Notes under the pieces: generated by a model
The model's database searches: none
What the model saw: the letters and a program-made list of their open reading frames with translations, nothing else
Told to the model about the DNA's origin: nothing
Assembly: GCF_032062135.1 (NCBI RefSeq)
Contig: NC_092859.1
Location: 64,889,038-64,953,037 of the forward strand
DNA: 64,000 nt
Direction of reading: 5' to 3'
Source of the DNA: Pyxicephalus adspersus
Taxonomy: Eukaryota > Chordata > Amphibia > Anura > Pyxicephalidae
Program-made: the position numbers and the translations under genes
Shown here: positions 1 to 10,836 of the stretch, one piece after another
Layout: every line of letters starts with the position of its first letter
How positions within the stretch are numbered: the stretch's first letter is position 1

Positions 1-2488
1 TTTGTTCATAGAGCTATAAAAGCTACAACAGGTTATCTTAGACTGCTATATGTGTATGGAAAAAAGTTGTGTTGAAATTTACTACAATTTTAGAGTGGCA
101 GTGTGGAGATATTCTAGCTCAGTCTACAGGAGAGAAATGATTTTGGCGGCCAGATTTTTTCCCAGCTTCAAAACAGCAAATAATAAAGATAAAAAGTGTT
201 TCTCAACCAGGGTCTGTGTATCCCTAGGGTTACTCCAGAGATTTCAAGGAATTCCTTGAGCAATGCGTGCCTCTAAAATCAATCAATCAATTTTTAGAAA
301 GGCTGAGATAAAGTATGCATTTGTGTGTGGTTCGGTTGAAGCTTTTAAACTGCCATTATGATGAGCTAAAATCAAATATTTTGAAGTAGAACTAATTCTA
401 GTTCTAATTAAGTCAAATTCTCCCCTTTGCTTCAATAGATTTGCCACACCATTATAACTTGTGCTTTAATACTGAGTTCCTGAAATGGTTAAACAGACCT
501 CTTAAAGTATGCCAGAATCAGCTCTCAGTTGTGTGCAGAATGATTCTTTTATGTAAAGAGTGCAAGTGATAATTTTTTTTATTGCTAAGCAAACCTGGAA
601 GATTTTCCATGACAGATAACCTGACTGTAGGTACTGAATGCCTTTTTGTCTGACATGTACAGCTTTCTATGTTTCTAAGCATGTGGATGGTAAAAGTGTC
701 ATATGTTTTTAGAACCTCTGTTGGGTATAAACTCAGGAGGAATTATAACCCTTCCTCAACTTATCTCAAACTAAAAAAAAAAAAGGTTTGGCTTTTATTA
801 TTTTAAATGTGCACACATTCACTTTAAAATTGCACAGCTAGTCATACATTTCTATACTTGTACATACAGTGGGTGGTTTTCATGTTTTGAAGCAAATTGC
901 AAACAAAATAAACAATTAAAAAATAAATAAAATAAATAATTCCTAACAATGTTACCTCTACATTTATTTGCTACACTGCTGATCAGTACCAAACTTGTTT
1001 ACTTGCCTAAATCTTGCATAAAGCCTTGGGCTCAACAGTAAAATAGAGTACTAAAAGCAAACCATTCTAAAATACATCATTCTTCAAATACTGGAAACCT
1101 TCAGAGCGTACTGAATACAGGAGATTAAAACACACACCCAATCATATTTAAACTGGTGCTAAACTGCCATGGTTATAATGAGACCCTGTAAAACAATTTT
1201 AAAATGGACGGGGCAAGAAATAGAGAACATACTCCCTAGGCACAGGATTGTTTTTATTGGTGTGCCTGTCCATATGCCGATGCAATCTTCTCTTTGAAGA
1301 TTGAGCCTGGGAGTCCATGGTCAGAGCTCAGGTTTGACCAAGCTGCCTTTGAGGAGTAGGGGGGGTTGAACTTTCTGCTGCTTAGGTCCTTGGACAGTGC
1401 AGAAAGAGAAAGGAAGTAGGGGTCCAGAGTCTTGCAGCTTGTTCATACAGTCCCGTGCCCACCTGGAATATGTCGGGAAGAAAAAAAAAAGACCTGACCA
1501 GCCGAAATCTACTGGACCTCCATAGAAAAGTACAAAAACAAAATGATGCAAACAAGATCATAAAAGATCCTGCAGTGTCTGTGGCTGTATAGAGAGATAG
1601 AAAGAGGTAATTTGACATGCATCTATGAAACAGTACCAGGGACTGATCAGACATAGGATCTGTGTACCAGTGGTTACCATTGGAGACAGTTTTATCCTTG
1701 CAATATTTACTGAATCCGTGAGGGTATCCGTGAGGCAGACATAATGTTTACCAGCTGGCTTCCCTAAAGGGCACCCCCCAATTATCCCTAATTACTTTTA
1801 CTGACTGGATTGAAAATACTTACAGTTTCAGCATTTTACCGTTGATTCCAAGTGCCCCACCTTTGGCAGGTTTTGGGTTTTTTCTATCTGCTAGTGGCTA
1901 GGGTTCTGCAAGTGACAGGCACCATTAGTCATATCCATGCCACTTATTCGATGCATTTGAAGCAAGGTCATTCATAGGTGACAAAAGAACTAAACACCAT
2001 GTTTATTCTGTGATTATATTTGTCTTTTCTATTGGAAGCTTGTATAACTAACACTAAAAACGTATTTCTGCCTTAATAAAGTCCAGTTATTGCCACTGGT
2101 GTGTCGCTGTATTGTCAGGTCCAGTCACAGGGTGGGTCACCACTTATACTGTAGGTGAAAATAAAAAGTGCTAGCAGGTCTTATGCGGATGACACTACAT
2201 TCAAACCTGCAGCATCTTATTTTTATTATAGAAACATAAAGCTAAACTGAAGCCAAAGCTGATGACAGACAGCAAGGGGAATGTTTCCAATATATTTGCT
2301 ACTGCTGTAAATAACTATAACATAAATTTCATAGGTGACCCAGAATAAAATTTTTTGGCATTTAATTATTTCCTTAAAATGCAAGATGAAACAAAAGGAT
2401 ACTAGATTGTACTTTAAAGAAGGTGGTGCAGGGCTGCTAAAATGTATTGTCAGCATTAAAGTATTTCTTAATTTTGTAACCTCCTAAT
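1..2488. other. Unannotated AT-rich DNA left of the first hAT element
   Basis: I see no convincing gene here. The short open frames have no recognisable domain and read like chance frames in AT-rich DNA. Small A-rich runs (near 773-784 and 900-945) are present. It may be intergenic or intronic host DNA, but the sequence alone does not decide. Confidence 0.5.
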
Positions 2489-2607
2489 TAGAGATGAGCG
2501 AATTTCTCAAAACTCCGAATTTTTCGAAAAGATTTGCTTCAATTCGAATTTATTCACGGCGAATCGCTATTTCTGGGCTGCAGAGAGCCTTGATAGTGGT
2601 GAAGAAC

Positions 2608-3390
2608 ACTGTGCCTTGCAGTAACATGCATAAGGAGTCTGCTGTGGTAGTGAAATAATACTGTGAGTCAGTATGACATGCAGATGACAGGTGTCGCTAT
2701 TGGAATCACTGCACACTTTACCTATTTGGGCAGTCACAGGGCCAAAACTGACCAAATAACTCAAGTATGAACTCACCCTTACAGGTCCATGTTAGCATCA
2801 AGAAGAAGCTAACTCCTTTTACACCCTCGTCAGCTGATTCCACATAGATGTCTACAGAACCTGTTCTATTAACCGCTTATACAAGTAGAGCCCCCCCGAC
2901 AGAGTGGAGAGGGTGTCAATAGTAAGTTTTTGTTGACCTCACTGATTTTTTTGCCCTTCCTCTGATCCCTCATAACAATAACCCACAAAAAACGGATCCT
3001 GTCTGTGGAGCATATGCCTTCACTCGGTCAGCATTTGCTCAAAAATCCATCAGTATTGCTAATGCCAAAAAAAAACAGGAGTGGATCCAAAACAGAGATG
3101 ACACGTGAATGGAAAATTTGCATGTCTTCTGTGTTTTGTACCCACTCCTGCTTTTGGTTTACCAAATCATAAGCCAGTTCTGATGGGACCATACAGGCCT
3201 TACAGCTGCTACACAGACAGGATCCGTTGTGCTTCTCCTTTTTCCTTCCTTCTGACAGATCCGAAAAAGGGTCAAATAAACAGTGATGTCATCCAGGCCA
3301 AAAAGGCAAAAAGGGGAGGGTGGGAGAACAGCTTGAGAAGTCCACAGAGTGGCACAATGACATAGTGGTGAGGTGGAAGCAGCATCAGGA
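2608..3390 (+). repeat. Left long inverted arm of the hAT element
   Basis: This arm pairs with 9150-9949 in reverse complement. The match includes the stretch around AAGCCAGTTCTGATGGGACC (3170s; partner near 9375) and the start of the minisatellite (GTGGCACAATGACATAGTGG near 3350). Small insertions and deletions separate the arms. Confidence 0.8.
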
Positions 3391-3439
3391 GAGAACAGAG
3401 TGGACCAATGACAGAGTCTGGAGGTGGCGGCAGCATCAG

Positions 3440-4420
3440 GAGGAGGCCCATTTCAGTACAAAAAGAAAAATATATTCTCAGTTCACTTCTGCAGTTATAT
3501 GTGGTGAAAGCGTTTAGTAACGTATTTGAGTACAAAAAGAAAAATACATACGCAGTTCATTGTTGCAGTTATTTTTGGTGAAAGCGTTTTTAGTGGCCTA
3601 TTTCAGTACAAAAAGAAAAATATATACGCAGTTCACTGTTGCAGTTATTTGTGGTGAAAACGTTTAGTGGCCTATTTCAGTACAAAATGAAAAATATGTT
3701 CTCAGTTCACTTCTGCAGTTATATGTGGTGAAAGCACTCAGTGACGTATTTGAGTACAAAAAGAAAAATATATATGCACTTCACTGTTGCAGTTATTTGT
3801 GGTGAAAGCGTTTAGTGGCCTATTTCAGTAAAAAACAAAAAATATATTCTCAGTTCACTTCTGCCAGTATATGTGGTGAAAGCATTTAGTGACGTATTTG
3901 AGTACAAAAAGAAAAATATATACACAGTTTACTGTTGCAGGTATTTGTGGTGAAAGTGTTTAGTGGCCTATTTCAGTAAAAAACGAAAAGTATATTCTCA
4001 GTTCACGTCTGCAGTTATATGTGGTGAAAGCGTTCAGTGACGTATTTGAGTACAAAAAGAAAAATATATACCCAGTTCACTTTTGCAGTTATTTGTGGTG
4101 AAAGGGTTTAGTGGCCTATTTCAGTACAAAACGAAAAATATATTCTCAGTTCATTTCTGCAGTTATATGTGTTGAAAGCGTTTAGTGACGTATTTGAGTA
4201 CAAAAAGAAAAATATATATGCAGTTCACTGGTTATTGTTGTGAAAGCGTTTAGTGGCCTATTTCAGTACAAAAAAATAATATGTATGCACTTCACTGTTG
4301 CAGTTATTTGTGGTGAAAGGGTTTAGTGGCCTATTTCAGTACAAAACGAAAAATATGTTTTCAGTTCACTTCTGCAGTTATTTGTGTTAAAAGTGTTTAG
4401 TGACGTATTTGAGTATCAGG
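3440..4420. repeat. Dimeric tandem repeat, ~73-bp units alternating in two types
   Basis: Units of about 73 bp repeat roughly 13 times. Two versions alternate: one reads GTGACGTATTTGAGTAC and the other GTGGCCTATTTCAGTAC. Both continue with an A-rich segment, CAGTTCAC, TGCAGTTAT and TGTGGTGAAAGCG. The alternation makes a higher-order unit of about 146 bp. It lies inside the hAT element, between the left arm and the transposase remnant. Confidence 0.85.
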
Positions 4421-4605
4421 AGGAGCACAATGACAGAGTCTGGAGGTGGCGGCAGCATCAGGAGGCTACAGAGTGGCACAATCACAGAGTCTAGAGGTGG
4501 CGGCGGCAGCAGCAGCATCAGGCGGAGATCACAGAGTGGCACAGTGACTGAGTCTGGAGGTGGCGTCAGCATCAGGAGGGTACAGAGTGGCACAATAACA
4601 CAGAG
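4420..4605. repeat. Short array of the ~50-bp hAT minisatellite
   Basis: Four degenerate units containing CAGAGTGGCACAATGAC, GAGTCTGGAGGTGGC and CAGCATCAGGAGG. The unit is the reverse complement of the larger array at 7417-9130. Translations of these units (Gly/Ser-rich or Pro/Leu-rich) are by-products of the repeat and not proteins. Confidence 0.85.
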
Positions 4606-4921
4606 GAGTGGCAGAGGCCTAAATGTTTTTGGCGCAGGCAGAGGTCGCAGCAGAGTAATGGGGGCGTGTTAGCAGGTGTGGCAGTGAGAGGCCTGAGCTC
4701 CCGGTATCATCTAGCGGTCATGTCTTGACCAGCAACCCAGGGGTTCTTGATTGGTTAACACGGTCATCCACTTCATCCCAAGTGACATCAGACACCCCCA
4801 GCCAACAGTCGGTGGGTTCGTCAGACACAACCTTTAGTTGGCATGGCCCAGGAGCAGGCCCTGTGCCCTCACCTGTCCTTAACCTGCTCTGTCCTTTGCT
4901 GTTCCCTCAGCCACAGAAGTA

Positions 4922-5707
4922 TTGTATGCTGTGGGCTCAGCTCCACTATACAGCGAGGAAGAGCTAGTGCAGGACAGTCAGCAGCTACTGCCCAGCCAAG
5001 ATCTGGAAGAGACACCCGCCGCTTCCTCCGCTAGGCGGGCAAGTAGTGATGAGGGGAGTGGCATGGGAGGTGGTGTTGTGAGCGGTAAGGCTCCTGACCC
5101 AGAGACCGTTGAGGAGGACATCAGTGACGTGCAGACACTACTCGATGATGATGAAGCCGATCACACTTGGGAGCTGGGTAAAGAAGGGGCTTCATTATCA
5201 TCAGGAGAAGAGGGTGGCAGCTTGCCCATGAGGCAGCGGCTGAGCCAGCAAGGTGGTAGCATGGCTGGGAGTCAGCAGGGTGGCAGCAGTGGGAGGTCAG
5301 GAGCCAAACGTGCCTGGGGTAGACCAGCTGCTTCGCAGCAGCCTACCTGCCCGGGAAGTAGCAGTGCAGGGGTTAACGGAGGCAGTGGCGGTAGCAGTCA
5401 GTCAGTGCGGAGTGTTGGGGGGAAAATCACCTACTCGGCAGTGTGGCAGTTTTTTTTTAAGCCACCGGAGGAGGTTAACATGGCCATATGTAGAATATGT
5501 GGACAGAAGGTGATGCGTGGGCAGGGTGTCAATGTTGGCACCACAGCCCTGTGCCAGCATATGCAGCGTCACCATAAAGTGGCCTGGGAGAACCGTGGCT
5601 CCAATGTGGTGGTCCAGCCTGGCAAAGCAACTTCAGCCACTCGTACATCGCAAAGCACACCCTCCTTGAGCTGCAGTGGCAGAACGGCATCACCCAACAT
5701 AGGCTGA
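4922..5707 (+). pseudogene. hAT transposase N-terminal remnant with BED zinc finger
   Basis: This 261-codon open frame has an acidic, Ser/Gly-rich first part (about residues 1-165) and then a BED-type zinc finger at about residues 170-217. The finger shows the aromatic start AVWQFFF, the cysteine pair in CRICGQ and the histidine pair in CQHMQRHH. BED fingers bind DNA at the N-terminus of many hAT transposases. After the finger a short Ser/Thr-rich linker leads to a stop at 5705. The RNase-H-like catalytic core that should follow is missing; only 350 bp separate this from a dimerisation tail at 6060. The true start is uncertain because the acidic region may continue upstream. I read it as a dead, internally deleted transposase, though a BED-only DNA-binding protein could still be made. 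Confidence 0.75.
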
Positions 5708-6059
5708 TATATGACAATTGCACCCGTTGGAATTCCACCCTCCATTTGTTGGACCCTCGCTAGCGGTCCAAAATGGGGGCCTTGTTTACACCCACTGAGA
5801 GGAGGACAAACTGAACTACTACAGTAGTCTGTAGTCAGTTGGCCGCTGCCTATCTGGGCCTCGCAGGTCTGACTGGGGAGGCCCTCTGCACTTACATTCC
5901 ACTGCAATGGCTGCTGGGGAGGGGTGGGGTGGCAGGAGCAGTACAAGCTCCATCAGCAGCAGCCTCAGTCTAGAGTCGCTGACGAGCAGTTTTCTTCACT
6001 AGCATAGTGAAGGAACTACTCACCAGCTACTAGACATAGAGCAGAACCTGAACCAGCAG

Positions 6060-6350
6060 GTGGTGGCATACTTGGAGTGCACCCTGCCAGCCGTCATTGA
6101 AGATCCACTGGACTACTGGGCAGCTAAACTGGATTTGTGGCCGCAACTGGCCGAGTTTTCCCTGGAAAAGCTGTCCTGCTCGGCCAGTAGTGTGGCATCA
6201 GGGCGGGTGTTTAGTGCAGCGGGAGCCATAGGTACCCCAAGAAGAATTGGTCTTTCCACCCAAAATGTGGAGAAACTGACCTTTGTCAAGATGAATCAGG
6301 AGTGGATTAGCCAGAATTTTCACCCACCAATGCCTGATGCATCTGATTAG
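6060..6350 (+). pseudogene. hAT transposase C-terminal dimerisation domain remnant
   Basis: The frame shows the hAT dimerisation (hATC) signature: DYWAAKLDLWPQLAEFSLEK, then CSASSVASGRVFSAAG, then NVEKLTFVKMNQEWI. In intact proteins this tail packs onto the catalytic core and drives oligomerisation. The first ATG (6060) is arbitrary because the domain is the end of a longer reading frame. It belongs with the BED frame at 4922-5707. Sequence between them (5710-6059) gives no catalytic motif in any frame, so the middle was deleted or has decayed. Confidence 0.8.
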
Positions 6351-6435
6351 ATTATCCATGACCCAAACCTTGACAAAAAGGACCGGTTTCTTCTGGCTAC
6401 CTGCCTCAGCTACTACTCTGATGCTTCCATCCGCC

Positions 6436-6583
6436 TGATGCCACACATCAGATGCCAAGTGCTCCTTCTTTCACCCACCTTCGTCAGCGGGTACTGGCAT
6501 TGCCACCCACCGCCCCACTCTGTCACCAGTCACTTTGTAGTCTCTTGATGCTGCTGCTGCCATCGCCACACTATGTCACCTTG
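6436..6583. repeat. Segment duplicated at 8259-8400, adjacent to the assembly gap
   Basis: GATGCCACACATCAGATGCC through the short repeat CTGCTGCTGCCATC recurs almost unchanged at 8259-8400. This copy follows the transposase tail and runs into the N gap; the other follows the 28S rRNA fragment. The pair suggests a local duplication, or a repeat-driven assembly problem at the gap. Confidence 0.75.
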
Positions 6584-7416
6584 NNNNNNNNNNNNNNNNN
6601 NNNNNNNNNNNNNNNNNNNNNNNNNNNNNNNNNNNNNNNNNNNNNNNNNNNNNNNNNNNNNNNNNNNNNNNNNNNNNNNNNNNNNNNNNNNNNNNNNNNN
6701 NNNNNNNNNNNNNNNNNNNNNNNNNNNNNNNNNNNNNNNNNNNNNNNNNNNNNNNNNNNNNNNNNNNNNNNNNNNNNNNNNNNNNNNNNNNNNNNNNNNN
6801 NNNNNNNNNNNNNNNNNNNNNNNNNNNNNNNNNNNNNNNNNNNNNNNNNNNNNNNNNNNNNNNNNNNNNNNNNNNNNNNNNNNNNNNNNNNNNNNNNNNN
6901 NNNNNNNNNNNNNNNNNNNNNNNNNNNNNNNNNNNNNNNNNNNNNNNNNNNNNNNNNNNNNNNNNNNNNNNNNNNNNNNNNNNNNNNNNNNNNNNNNNNN
7001 NNNNNNNNNNNNNNNNNNNNNNNNNNNNNNNNNNNNNNNNNNNNNNNNNNNNNNNNNNNNNNNNNNNNNNNNNNNNNNNNNNNNNNNNNNNNNNNNNNNN
7101 NNNNNNNNNNNNNNNNNNNNNNNNNNNNNNNNNNNNNNNNNNNNNNNNNNNNNNNNNNNNNNNNNNNNNNNNNNNNNNNNNNNNNNNNNNNNNNNNNNNN
7201 NNNNNNNNNNNNNNNNNNNNNNNNNNNNNNNNNNNNNNNNNNNNNNNNNNNNNNNNNNNNNNNNNNNNNNNNNNNNNNNNNNNNNNNNNNNNNNNNNNNN
7301 NNNNNNNNNNNNNNNNNNNNNNNNNNNNNNNNNNNNNNNNNNNNNNNNNNNNNNNNNNNNNNNNNNNNNNNNNNNNNNNNNNNNNNNNNNNNNNNNNNNN
7401 NNNNNNNNNNNNNNNN
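6584..7416. other. Assembly gap (833 N)
   Basis: Run of N. Both edges lie in minisatellite sequence, so the missing DNA is probably more of the same array, and the gap length may be nominal. Confidence 0.99.
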
Positions 7417-7614
7417 CTGATGCTGCCGCCACCTCCAGACTCTGTCATTGAGCCACTCTGTGGCCTACTCATGCTGCCACCACCTCCACACTCTGTCATT
7501 GTGCCACTCTGTGGCCTCCTGATGCTGCCGCCACCTCCAGACTCTGTCATTGTGCCACTCTGTGGCCTCCTGATGCTGCCGCCACCTCCAGACTCTGCCA
7601 TTGTGCTACTCTGT

Positions 7615-8110
7615 GGTCAGTTATCCCTGTGGAAAATTTTCTGACACCTCCTGCTCCTAACCCAAACGTAGCAAGGATCAAGAGGCCCCACTTTCACGAT
7701 CTGTATTCATTCTTAAAATCCTCATTCTGCTGCCACCTGCAGACTCTGTCATTGTGCCACTCTGTAGCCTCCTGATGCTGCCGCCACTTCCAGACTCTGC
7801 CATTGTGCCACTCTGTGGCCAGTTATCCCTGTGGTAAATTTTCTGACATTTCCTGCTCCTAACCCAAAAGTTGTAAGGATCAAGATGCCCCACTTTCACG
7901 GTTTGTATTCATTCCTAAAATCCTGATGCTGCTGCCACCTCCAGACTCTGTCCATGTGCCACTCTGTGGCCAGTTATCCCTGTGGTAAATTTTCTGACAC
8001 CTCCTGCTTCTAACCCAAAAGTAACAAGGATCAAGAGGCCCCACTTTCACATTCTGTATTCATTCTTAAAATCCTGATGCTGCTGCCACCTCCAGACTCT
8101 GTCATTTGGT
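7615..8110. repeat. Longer repeat unit (150-200 bp) within the hAT minisatellite
   Basis: A block beginning CAGTTATCCCTGTGG and containing TTTTCTGACA, CAAGGATCAAGA and CCCCACTTTCAC occurs three times, starting near 7618, 7820 and 7971. Each block is followed by one or two standard minisatellite units. It is a second-level tandem repeat in the array. Confidence 0.8.
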
Positions 8111-8111
8111 T

Positions 8112-8258
8112 GCCTTAGGACACCTGCGTTACCATTTAACAGGTGTACCGCCCCAGTCAAACTCCCCACCTTTCACTGTCCTCGGAACGGGTCGCACCCG
8201 GCGCGCGCTGGGCACTTGGAGCCAGAAGCGAGAGCCCCTCGGAGTCAAGTCCCCGCCT
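8112..8258 (-). rRNA. Fragment of 28S rRNA gene (antisense to the plus strand)
   Basis: The plus strand reads GCCTTAGGACACCTGCGTTA, then ACAGGTGTACCGCCCCAGTC, AAACTCCCCACC, CGGGTCGCACCCGGCGCGCG and AGCCAGAAGCGAGAGCCCCT. This is the complement of the conserved large-subunit rRNA segment with GTTTGACTGGGGCGGTAC, the universally conserved domain V region that contains the P-loop. About 147 bp are present, with a few substitutions from the vertebrate sequence as I remember it (for example ATTTAAC for a G/C-richer stretch). It is a non-functional fragment flanked directly by hAT minisatellite, and its GC content stands out sharply from the neighbourhood. Identification is from memory of the rRNA core; an alignment would settle it. 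Confidence 0.88.
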
Positions 8259-9149
8259 GATGCCACACATCAGATGCCAAGTGCTCCTTCTTTCACCCAC
8301 CTTCCTCTACTGGTATTGCCACCCACCGCCCCACTCTGTCACCGGGCCACTTTGTGGTCTCCTGATGCTGCTGCTGTCATCTCCACACTATGTCACCTTG
8401 CCACTCTGTGGTATCCTCCTGATGCTGCTGCTGCCATCTCCACACTATGTCACCTTGCCACTCTGTGGTATCCTCCTGATGCTGCTGCTGCTGCCATCTC
8501 CACACTATGTCTCCTTGCCACTCTGTGGTATCCTCCTGATGCTGCCGCCACCTCCAGACTCTGTCATTGTGCCACTCTTTGGCTGACTCATGCTGCTGCC
8601 ACCTCCACACTCTGTCATTGTTCCACTCTGTAGCCTCCTGATGCTTTCACCAACGCCAGACTCTGTCATTGTGCCACTCTGTGGCCTCCTTATGCTGCCG
8701 CCACCTCCAGGCTCTGTCATTGTGCCACTCTGTGGCCTACTCATGCTGCCGCCACCTCCAGACTCTGTTATTGTGCCACTCTGTGGCTGACTTATGCTGC
8801 TGCCACCTCCACACTCTGTCATTGTGCCACTCTGTAGCCTCCTGATGCTGTCACCAACTCCAGACTCTGTCATTGTGCCACTCTGTGGTGTCCTCCTGAT
8901 GCTGCTGCTGCTGCCACCTCCACACTCTGTCATTGTGCCACTGTGTGGCCTCCTGATGCTGTCGCCAACTCCAGACTCTGTCATTGTGCCACTCTGTTCT
9001 CCGCCTGATGCTGCTGCTGCCGCCACCACCAGACTCTGTCATTGTGCCACTCTGTGGCCTCCTGATGCTGCTGCCACCTCGACACTGTCATTGTGCCATT
9101 CTGTGGCTTCCTGATGCTGCCATCACCTGTCATTGGGCCACTCTGTGGT

Positions 9150-9949
9150 TTCCTTATGCCGCTTCCACCTCACCACTATGTCATTGTGCCACTCTGGGGA
9201 CTTCTCAAGCTGTTCTCCCACCCTCCCCACTCCATGACTGGGCCACTATTTTGCCTTTTTGGTCTGGATGATATAACTATTTTTTTGACCCTTCTCCTGA
9301 TCTGTCAGAAGGAAAGAAAAAAGAGACTCACAACAGATCCTGTTTGTGTAGCAGCTGTAAGGCCTGTATGGTCCCATCAGAATTAGATCATGATTTGGTA
9401 GCCAAAAGCAGGAGTGGGTACAAAACACAGAAGACGTGCAAATTTTCCATTCACCTGTCATCTCTGTTTTGGATCCACTCCTGTTTTTTTTTTTGGCATT
9501 AGCAATACTGATGGATTATTGAGCAAATGCTGACTGAGTGAAGGCATATGCTCCCAGACAGGATCCGTTTTTTGTGGGTTATTGTTCTGATGGATCAAAG
9601 GAAGGGCAAAATAATCAGTGACGTCAACACAAACTTAGTGCCGACACCCTATCCACTCTGTTGGGGCAGCTTGACTTGTATAAGCGGTTAATAGAACATG
9701 TTCTGTAGGCATCTGGAATCAGCTGACAAGGGTGTAAAAGGTATGCGCTTCTTCTTGACGCTCACATGGACCTGTAAAGCTTAGTTCATACTTGAGTTAT
9801 TTGGTCAGTTTTGGCCCTGTGACTGCCCAAATAGGTAAAGTGTGCAGTGATTCCAATAGCGACACCTGTCATCTGCATGTCATACTGACTCACAGTGTTA
9901 TTTCACTACCACAGCAGACTCCCTATGCGTGTTACTGCAAGGCACAGGA
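9150..9949 (-). repeat. Right long inverted arm of the hAT element
   Basis: Reverse-complement partner of 2608-3390. Similarity stops at 9949, and the following AAAAACATCAG has no counterpart on the left, marking the point where the right end is truncated. Confidence 0.8.
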
Positions 9950-10334
9950 AAAACATCAGTTTAAAATGAATTGTACAGGACACCAGGGCTGGCTCCTACA
10001 TGGTAGATATATTTCTCTTTTCTTTAGCTCTCTTCTTAAGCTCCCTTTAGAAACTGCAAAACATGGTCTCTCTAAAAAGAGGTTTCATACTGCAAGAGTC
10101 AAAGAATTTGGATTGGCAACATGCGGTAGAGGTATTACAGGGCCCGGACTCCTGGATGAGATGGAAGAATCCTGGTGGGCTGCCTTATCCCACTGCAGGG
10201 CAGCCCAGGAGTTTCAACTCACCTGACAGGTATGTCTGGGGCTGTCAGAAGGTAGGTGGGGAAGTATAAGACTCAGTCTGTATGCAGAGAGAAAGCTGAA
10301 AGAAGCAGGACTGTTCAAAAACACACAGAAAAGT
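9950..10334. other. Unassigned spacer after the hAT element
   Basis: Part of this stretch (10060-10226) has open frames on the plus strand and a GT just after ACCTGACAG at 10230, so an old exon or retroelement piece was considered. No domain is recognisable and I leave it unassigned. Confidence 0.4.
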
Positions 10335-10836
10335 GCAGTAAAAAAGGAGAAAAAATAGAGAAGAAAATTATATTTATAAATAAAAAACAATGAAGAGGAA
10401 GAGAATTCTTTACAATATGTGGTTCTATTTATTCATAAATTTAAGATATAAGGTGAAAATAAAAAAATGCATTTTAAACATAAAATAACTGTGCTAGATT
10501 TTTGCTTTAAATATAGTATCTTATTGTGACCATACAAATAGTTTACAATAATGCACAATAACAATTGAATAAAGGAATATATTATACTCAAAGGAATGGC
10601 TTCCTTAGGGGACAGAGAGATCTAAGTTTAAGGTGCTGAAAACAAAAAAGGGCTAGGATAATAATCGGATATGATTATTTAAGTAGTCAAAAGTTTTAAC
10701 ACATAAATATAATACGTAAATATGTGTATCTATTATAAAGGTACCATCAATGTGTATATCCATCAAAAATGTACGTTTTTATTTAAAACTAGATAACATC
10801 AAATTGACTTATGGTTTCCCAACCAATTATAATATA
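10335..10836 (-). repeat. Orphan pseudo-LTR of the Penelope-like element family
   Basis: This stretch matches 28030-28500, the upstream end of the Penelope-like element. Shared landmarks include CTATTTATTCATAAATT, TATCTTATTGTGACCATAC, AAAGTGCTGAAAACAAAAA (AAGGTGCTGAAAAC here) and GGTACCATCAATGTGTAT. The piece that holds the ribozyme remnant in the other copy is largely deleted here (10600-10615). No coding part accompanies it, so it is a solitary terminal piece. The strand follows the orientation of the larger copy. Confidence 0.75.

Larger units (their letters stand above)
7417..9130. repeat. Main hAT minisatellite, ~50-bp units
   Basis: Units read CTGATGCTGCCGCCACCTCC, AGACTCTGTCATTGTGCCAC, then TCTGTGGCCTC. 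Several units expand an internal CTG run (near 8420, 8480, 8900), an unstable trinucleotide within the longer repeat. Copies at 7600-8110 are separated by a unique insert. The same unit occurs inverted at 3340-3450 and 4420-4605. Confidence 0.9.
2489..9949. mobile_element. hAT-superfamily element with long inverted arms, right tip missing
   Basis: The left end starts with TAGAGATGAGCGAATTTC, an end type I recall from amphibian hAT elements. From about 2608 to 3390 the sequence reappears inverted at about 9150-9949, giving arms of roughly 780 bp. Examples are the GTGCCTTGCAGTAAC block at 2610 against its complement near 9940, and the GTGTCGCTATTGGAATC block near 2690 against 9858. Between the arms lie a BED zinc-finger region, a hAT dimerisation tail, three tandem-repeat blocks, an 833-bp assembly gap and a 28S rRNA fragment. 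The outermost ~120 bp of the left end has no partner on the right, so the right tip is lost. The catalytic core of the transposase is absent, so this copy could move only if helped in trans. Confidence 0.75.

Noticed and set aside
50..259. Short plus-strand frame of 69 codons
   Set aside because: No recognisable domain, and the frame length is expected by chance.
1321..1654. Two overlapping minus-strand frames rich in Phe and Leu
   Set aside because: Low-complexity, with no domain and no splice or promoter context; likely chance frames.
6452..7601. Long open frames across 6452-7601 on both strands
   Set aside because: They run through the N gap, which contains no stop codons by construction, and the rest is minisatellite.
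8106..9114. Pro/Leu/Cys-rich and Gly/Ser-rich open frames (up to ~175 codons) in the hAT array
   Set aside because: They are translations of the ~50-bp tandem repeat in several frames and strands at once, with no domain, so I treat them as repeat by-products.
7417..9130. Possible CRISPR array because of regular repeats
   Set aside because: Units are directly adjacent with no unique spacers, there are no cas genes, and the DNA is vertebrate.
10060..10260. Possible host exon (open frame followed by a GT donor-like site at about 10230)
   Set aside because: No protein domain is recognisable, and no acceptor or partner exon could be identified.
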